A stretch of DNA of 64,000 nucleotides from Mytilus galloprovincialis (taxonomy: Eukaryota > Mollusca > Bivalvia > Mytilida > Mytilidae): assembly GCF_965363235.1 (NCBI RefSeq), contig NC_134846.1:32436218-32500217 (forward strand). The letters are read 5' to 3'. This document shows positions 58,475-64,000 of this stretch, piece after piece (the stretch's first letter is position 1; every line of letters starts with the position of its first letter). Both the position numbers and the translations under genes were made by a program. The notes below the pieces were generated by a model. It made no database searches. It was not told the origin of the DNA and saw only the letters and a list, made by a program, of their open reading frames with translations.

Positions 58475-58600
58475 GAAGTCATAATCAAATGGCAAAATCA
58501 AAAGCTCAAACACTTCAAACTAGCGGATAACAACTATTATAGAGTCACTGTATCCTATCAAACCGCATCATGTGTGTGTGAAAAAATCTTAATAGCATAC
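58475..58600 (+). repeat. R5 family fragment
   Basis: Contains caaatggcaaaatcaaaagc, tcaaacacttcaaactagcg and accgcatcatgtgtgtg. Confidence 0.7.
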
Positions 58601-59308
58601 TTATGCCCTATGGTATTGCATAGTCTCCACTCGGTTTATTGGAACAAAAGATTAGATAATAATCAAGTAGTGCAATCAATATATTAAATAATTATTAATT
58701 TAATTTAGGATGTTACGCGTCTTCTTATTGGCTGCAAGTGTTTTGTTATCAGCTTATAGACACAATTTTGTCAAGTGACCGCCAAGTCATGAACGTTTTT
58801 ATCATTATTTACTCTTTTTTAGAATTACTAGTAGATGATAAGGAATTACCTTAATATTTTTTCTGTCTACTAGTATTTGAAATAGCGGATTATTTTAAAG
58901 TGTGCTCCACATTTTGATGTTACATTGTATTTCTTCATAGACAGAAAAAAATATTACAGTCATTCCTTAATAGTTTTTACAAAATTACAAAAGTGAAATG
59001 ACTCATTAACGTTGCAGGTATGTTTTCATGAAATAAATGGCATCGAATTTATGTTATTATTATCATATGAACAATGTCGTTATAAATAATCTATTTTGTT
59101 TTGTTTTTGTTTTCGAAAATGATTACGAAGTCTCAATGCCATGAATCTGATACTTTAAAATTATTCGTTAAATCTAAAATTCAACCCCACACATACATTT
59201 GACCCATACACAATGTTGTTTCAAAGCGAAAGAAACACGTCATATTTTAATAGATTGCAGTATACCGTTAAAACTAATATGCTACCATGCAAAAAAACTC
59301 ATCATATA
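58601..59308. other. Intron 2 of gene C, no feature
   Basis: AT-rich sequence, nothing recognised. Confidence 0.4.
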
Positions 59309-59480
59309 CCAGGATTGAAATTTTATATTTACGTCAGAATCGCGTTTCGTCTACAAAAGACTTACCAGTGACGCTCGAATAAAAAAATGTTTAAAAGGCC
59401 ATATAAAGTACGATGTTGAAGAGCATTGAGGACCAAATATTCCTATTTTTTTGGGTCAAATACAACAAACTCTATTCCTG
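59309..59480 (+). repeat. R1 family copy, diverged
   Basis: Contains ataccaggattgaaatttt, cagaatcgcgtttcgtctac, agtgacgctcgaataaa and gttgaagagcattgaggacc. Confidence 0.75.
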
Positions 59481-60297
59481 TTAAAATTTACTGACTGTTG
59501 ATTATATCAACAACATGTTTATTTTTCTAAAGTGCAAGATAAAAAGCTAAAACATTGAATAAATAAATGTTGAATTCAGAATATTAATGAACCCACCCAT
59601 TTACAAGCAATAATTGAATTTATAGAAAGTAAATAAAAGTCTAGAGGTTCTTATTCTCAATTGCTCAATACATAATCGCGTAGACGGTCTACTTCCGATT
59701 TCAATATTGATGTGCATATATTTGTTTATATTTGATAATGTATCTGTATGAATAATTAGTTGTTATCAATTCAGATCTAGTAGATTACATACAGCAGCAT
59801 ATAATATGATTAACATCCGATTTTTGGTTACCATATATGAATATTGCTCCATACTTCATGATGTACCACTAATTGAAATTTTGTACAGACGCACATTGTC
59901 TCTACAAGTACAAGAGACTCATAAGTGAAAAAGTGGAAAAAATTATTTATAGAAAAAAAGTTACAAGAGTATAATATATATTAATCCCTAATTAGAATGT
60001 ATCAACTCTTGTGAACATATATCTAGCATTTCTAATATCTAAAATATTGAAAAATTATTTGAACTTGGAACAGACTCTGATTTTCAGTCCATACATGTAA
60101 GTCCAAAGATAGCCTGTCACAGTGCAACGTACACAATACATGTAAGCATACATTTTTTTTGTTCGTAAAATAAAGCCTTGTAAGGAGGTATTTTCTTCAC
60201 TATAAATATTAACAATAGTTCATAGTATCGCTTCGATATGAGTATTTCAGTTTCCTTGCACAAAAATGATAACATGTATATTCTTGAATTATTACAG

Positions 60298-60472
60298 CGA
60301 GGTCACATGTGCATGTGTGAACCGTTATACAACAAATGGAACCATAAATACTTCTTCTTTACCTTTGAGCGTTATAAAGAAAAAGACGCTGCATGTAATA
60401 TGGATTGTTTTGGTAATAGAGGTGAAAAGTGTGGTGGTTATTTGACATGTTCCATATACAGAATCTTATCAG
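60298..60472 (+). CDS. Gene C, WSC-domain exon, second half
   Basis: Acceptor attattacag, entered in phase 0 and left in phase 1 at gtaagc. Reads RGHMCMCEPLYNKWNHKYFF and then ...DAACNMDCFGNRGEKCGGYL...CSIYRILS. CxC, C-x3-C and CGG complete the eight WSC cysteines; Cys-Gly-Gly is the usual end of the domain. A ninth cysteine follows, as in gene B. The frame extends upstream to 60238 only because the intron edge is open. Confidence 0.85.
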
Positions 60473-60664
60473 GTAAGCAGACGATATGAGAAGATATTGT
60501 CAAAAAAGTTAACTTGTACATATAGTCGTCCGTGTTCAATTTTTTTAACTGCTTTCATATGAATGAATAAAAGGTGCATTCGGGAAAGACGACATTACAT
60601 GTAGTAATCAACGTCTAAGATGAAACATTGATTTCAAACCATATTAAGCAAAGAATCTAAAAGT

Positions 60665-60795
60665 AATAGAAAGAAAAATATACAAAAAAGAAAATTTACA
60701 AAACTACTGAACTGAAAACTTCAAAACGGTAAGTCCCTAATCAAATGGCAAAATCAAATGATAAAACACATCAAACGAATGGACAAAACTGTGCT
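60665..60795 (+). repeat. R5 family fragment
   Basis: Contains cggtaagtccctaatcaaat, ggcaaaatcaaatgataaa and cacatcaaacgaatggac. In intron 3 of gene C. Confidence 0.75.
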
Positions 60796-61043
60796 CCACG
60801 GTTCGTTTTCGCTACGAATCATATAATGTAACTATTTTTAAATATTTCATTTTATTTTGCGATAACGAAAAGAAAAAAGGTTTCGTAATTTATACGGAAA
60901 GACACCAAGGACGAAGGACACGTCAAAACAAAACAAAAATCTTTGACAATGAGAATATGAATTTAATAGTAACATATTTTGTGGAATGAGTTTTTGGACT
61001 GTGCATAAATGTTTCTCTCATATTGGACTTGCAATTTTTAAAG

Positions 61044-61184
61044 ACAGGAATTCATCATTAGTGCCAACTTCAAACCGAACCACAGAATATGCGCAAGGGA
61101 TAACTACAGCATGTACAGATGATTTAAATGCAACATCTTTTCCAATTCAGGATGGAAGAACAAAACAACACGGAATAACAAATA
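61044..61184 (+). CDS. Gene C, extracellular stalk exon
   Basis: Acceptor caatttttaaag, 141 nt in phase 1-1, donor gtgagt. Reads RNSSLVPTSNRTTEYAQGI and then ...LNATSFPIQDGRTKQHGITN, with three N-glycosylation sequons (NSS, NRT, NAT) and many Thr/Ser. The more obvious AG four bases later (gacag|g) gives the wrong phase, so I chose the acceptor at 61042-61043. Counterpart of gene B's exon at 46136. Confidence 0.65.
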
Positions 61185-61439
61185 GTGAGTGCAATACTCA
61201 ATGATAGTGCACATTCTTGATTTTATAGTCTTATTCAGTACAGTTCTTACCTTTTAGAATGATCAAATTCGTTTTTATATAAAACAATAACGCTAGCATT
61301 TACTATATTTAGAACAAGGGAACTAATTAACAAGACCTCAATAACTGTGGTATCCATAATTCATGTAATTAGAGATAATAATAAATGTGTCGACAATTCT
61401 AACAGGATCATCAAATGAAATACATGTAGGCATAACAGT

Positions 61440-61625
61440 TGAGCTACTATCCACCATTTTCGACATTTGAAAATGCTTGTACCAAATCAGGAATATGACA
61501 GTTCTTGTCCATTCGTTTTTGATGCGTTTTGTTATTTGATTTTGCCATGTGATTATGGACTTTCCGAATTGATTTTCCTCTTAGTTCAGTATTTTTGTGA
61601 TCTTACTTTTTTCTATCTAATTGAG
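61440..61625 (-). repeat. R5 family copy, inverted
   Basis: Contains aatcaggaatatgacagttc, tccattcgtttttgatgcgt, gatttgattttgcc-like and ttagttcagtatttttgtga. Confidence 0.75.
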
Positions 61626-62223
61626 CATTAAACTAAGAAAAAGTCGTCTTTTTAAAAGTTATTTTGCTGATTAGAGGTATTGTATCTGGTATGTTGTGGT
61701 ATTATTTTGAGGAATTATGAATATAATATGTTTTCAGACGTGGATCACTTTCAAGAGAAACGGATGGATCTGTCGTAGAGTTGTCACTTGTTAAGGGTAC
61801 TTAGTCTGAAAATTGAACCCAAGAGTGTTAGAATTAGATTTTCATGCTGATACATGATTGTCCCTCAACGGGATTGTAACTCACAGCTTTGTTACACAAC
61901 CACACCAATCGCCCAGACTCATTTTCGGCGTTCTATGCCCTTCGACCACATCCTCTATAAAATATAATTTCAATAGTCGTAGTGTTACCTTGTCTCGTAA
62001 GGCGTATTTATAGATAGAATAGACATTATACATCTGGTTTAAGCGAATGTAGATGTTATATTATTTTTAAAAAACAATGTATTTTTATTTGTCAGCAATC
62101 AGACTCAACATTTTGTATATACCATATTGGATAACTATTAAATTCATTATACAATCATACAATATGTTATATTATGTGTTCTTGTAATTGCAAAACGTCT
62201 ATACCAAATGTCATGTCTTGTAG

Positions 62224-62306
62224 GTGTTATCGCTGGTGTTTCAGTTGGAGTTGCTTTATTGCTGATTTTATTAATATTACTTTGTGTTAACGTTGATTAG
62301 AAAAAG
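62224..62306 (+). CDS. Gene C, transmembrane exon with in-frame TAG
   Basis: Acceptor catgtcttgtag, entered in phase 1 from the stalk exon (split codon Ser). Reads VIAGVSVGVALLLILLILLC and then VNVD, then TAG at 62298-62300, then aaaaag and donor gtaaat. The exon is 83 nt and ends in phase 0, whereas gene B's equivalent ends in phase 2 and the next exon here (63373) needs phase 2. One surplus base between the helix and the donor explains both the stop and the phase clash. Options are a sequence error, a null or tail-less allele, or a real truncated receptor. No alternative GT in the exon restores phase 2. Confidence 0.7.
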
Positions 62307-62823
62307 GTAAATGAATTCAATATTTGAACTAATTATATATTTGAATGTTTGACCTTAATGTAAAAAAGTAAATTGCGACTTAAGGTGCAATGCACTTTAC
62401 CATGGTTACGTATATAACGCATGCGTGCTAATAACTTCTTCTCAATAGGCAAATATCGTAGACAAACATAGCATATCAACAAGGTCGTCATGTTATGGTT
62501 GACTCTAGACATTGGCTTTGTAGATTATAAAATTAAATAACTCATTTGATTTTTTTTAATGAGATTTATTTTCACTAGCCCAGTTGTCAGCACTTCTGTG
62601 TTCACATAAGTTATCATTGATAATGGTCATCAGGTCATACATATAAAAACACTGTTTGCCAAACTTTCAATTGTTTGAAACAGTTTTAACTTTAATTTAG
62701 AAAAATGTATAAATAAAAAAGAAAGACAACAAATCGTATATTAGCGATTGATCTCTTTAATTTCCTGTTATAGATTGATATATATGTATAATATCATCAT
62801 TTTATCTGTATACGAATTTTTGT

Positions 62824-63012
62824 TTGTTTTTGGGATGGATCAGTCAACGGCACGTTATTCCTGAGGTTGAAGTTATAAATCCTTGCCCAGTGCACGGAGC
62901 ACAAAAATTATGCTCGAAACATGAAATCCAACATTGTGATTGGTTGATTTTGGCGAAGAAGTACAAAAGACTAGCTCGAAAGTTTTCTGACTTCAAGGCT
63001 CATTTCGACTAA
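62824..63012 (+). other. Unrecognised 62-codon open frame in the last intron
   Basis: Composition is less AT-rich than its surroundings and the product has several Cys and His (NPCPVHGAQKLCSKHEIQHC). It lies between the TM and tail exons of gene C, lacks good splice borders, and may be part of an interspersed repeat. Confidence 0.2.
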
Positions 63013-63133
63013 GGGTAAATTCAAGATTGCACGACGGCTGATTTTAATGAGGTTGGAATTTTGACTTGCAAGCTAAAAATCATCAGTGTTAACATTTTTT
63101 TGTAACTATTTAGTAATTATAGCTGATGCCCCT

Positions 63134-63152
63134 CCCCCCCCCCCCCCCCCCC
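63134..63152. repeat. Poly-C run (19 C)
   Basis: Uninterrupted homopolymer in intron 5 of gene C. Confidence 0.95.
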
Positions 63153-63372
63153 AAATTGTGTTTCGATATCTACTTCTTATTGAGTAACTATTCATTCTCT
63201 ATTAGTTTGATATTCGCGTCTTAAAGTGACAGTTCAGTATGAAATATGCGAGTTCATGTCCATTTCTGTTTTCTTACTACTTAAAAGTTAGTAGTGTTAA
63301 CTTTAATATATTGAAATGTTTAAGCCTTTCAACAATAAAATATGGTAATTTAAGTTTGGTTTTATGTTACAG

Positions 63373-63613
63373 GTCAAAGACAAATGTATCAAGAAGTTTG
63401 CAATCTAGTAATAATACAGATGACTCAGTGCGATATGACAACGTTACACAACCTACACAGGGGTCTTACAGTCCTTACGCAACACTTACTATTCAGAACG
63501 ACTGTTCGACCTATGATGATTTAATGCCTAAAGAAGACACATATGAAAATACCGAAACGATTGCTACAAACACAGAACACAAGTCACAAAAGAAAAAAAG
63601 ACGAAAAAGATGA
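63373..63613 (+). CDS. Gene C, cytoplasmic tail exon with ITAM spacing
   Basis: Acceptor ttttatgttacag, needs phase 2 entry. Encodes 79 residues and TGA at 63611. Tyrosine motifs in order: YDNV (63434), YATL (63476-63487), YDDL (63512-63523), YENT (63542-63553). YATL and YDDL are eight residues apart, which satisfies the immunoreceptor ITAM rule YxxL/I-x6-8-YxxL/I. YDNV and YENT are YxN sites of the Grb2 SH2 type. The end is a polybasic run, KKKRRKR. By analogy with ITAM receptors, Src-family phosphorylation and Syk-type recruitment would follow. That is inference from motif, not shown here. The exon is cut off from the TM exon in this sequence by the frame problem at 62298. Confidence 0.75.
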
Positions 63614-63757
63614 TTTGCATATATATATAAGATACGTACGTGCAAGCAGTGATTAGAATATATTACCTTCTCAAGGAGTTCAATTCTAAGATTTCCAGCT
63701 TTGTTATAACATATTTCGTATTTTGAATTTTTCATATATTTGTTTTATACAATGACA

Positions 63758-63763
63758 AATAAA
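63758..63763 (+). terminator. Candidate polyadenylation signal, gene C
   Basis: AATAAA about 145 nt after the stop codon at 63611. Confidence 0.4.
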
Positions 63764-63859
63764 TTGTTGAAAAGATTAGTCCAATATCTGTCAATATCAG
63801 AGATAACAATACATAAAAATATTAAATGTAAACGAAAACGATCTCCAAGAACCGAAAAG

Positions 63860-64000
63860 TTCCTTATCAAATGGCAAAATCAAAAGCTCAAACACATCAA
63901 ACAAACGGAAAACAAGTGTCATATTCCTGACTTGGATAATGCAGCCCCTCATGCTTAAATGACAGATTAGACCTAGTTTTAGAGCTAGCTAAAGCTCTCA
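63860..64000 (+). repeat. R5 family copy, runs off the window end
   Basis: Contains ttccttatcaaatggcaaaa, tcaaaagctcaaacacatca and gtcatattcctgacttgg, ending gctagctaaagctct. The frame 63740-63958 is within it. Confidence 0.75.

Overview
This is an AT-rich, intron-rich, repeat-laden eukaryotic nuclear segment. Several interspersed families are ones I know as abundant in marine mussel (Mytilus) DNA, so I infer a mytilid bivalve. Families are labelled R1-R6 here: R1 contains gtaccaggattata and acaaagttgaagagcattga; R2 contains accaactcgtgatggc and ttggaaagctgaaatcat; R3 contains caatgagacaactct and caagagaccaaatgacacag; R4 is a retroelement 3' end containing acgtttaatcccgctgcaaa; R5 contains aaagtccctaatcaaatgg and catattcctgacttgg; R6 contains gtcaaagagacaacaaccc. 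Most long open frames are chance or lie in repeats. Family recognition was by eye; no search or alignment program was run.

The best-supported genes are two tandem plus-strand genes for single-pass membrane proteins with one extracellular WSC domain. Gene B has exons 37488-37645, 40145-40298, 46136-46252, 47858-47933 and 49742-49931. Gene C has a possible exon 53855-53903, then 54852-55000, 60298-60472, 61044-61184, 62224-62306 and 63373-63613. Both split the WSC domain with a phase-0 intron, then have a Ser/Thr/Asn-rich stalk exon, a transmembrane (TM) exon and a tyrosine-motif tail exon. Intron phases agree (1-0-1-1-2 in B), so they are tandem paralogues. The C tail holds a canonical ITAM spacing, YATL-x8-YDDL, plus YDNV and YENT. 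The B tail keeps YENT but has Glu at the first ITAM tyrosine and lacks the second. In C the TM exon ends out of frame with the tail exon and carries an in-frame TAG.

The minus strand has related-looking material. At 17200-16665 a TM segment is followed by a tail rich in YxxL, YxxM and YESx motifs, interrupted by three in-frame stops. At 23.4, 26.7 and 33.9 kb there are three copies of a 42-nt phase 1-1 exon. They lie in a tandem duplication whose unit is about 0.95 kb once inserted elements are subtracted. A separate minus-strand exon at 6125-5871 reads as a SUEL/galactose-binding lectin domain.

Mobile DNA: a decayed gag-like piece (1.8-2.8 kb), a decayed APE-type LINE (8.4-11.8 kb), a retroelement 3' fragment (24.1-25.8 kb), a terminal-inverted-repeat element (26.0-26.6 kb), a 6-kb composite flanked by ~0.9-kb inverted arms (27.3-33.3 kb), a decayed tyrosine recombinase (57.3-56.3 kb), four copies of a small GTGGCGGATC-ended MITE, several hairpin MITEs, a satellite (44.1-45.7 kb) and short tandem arrays, two of them in intron 4 of gene B.

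Working picture (inference): a cluster of duplicating and decaying cell-surface receptors with carbohydrate-binding-type ectodomains (WSC, SUEL) and immunoreceptor-like tails.
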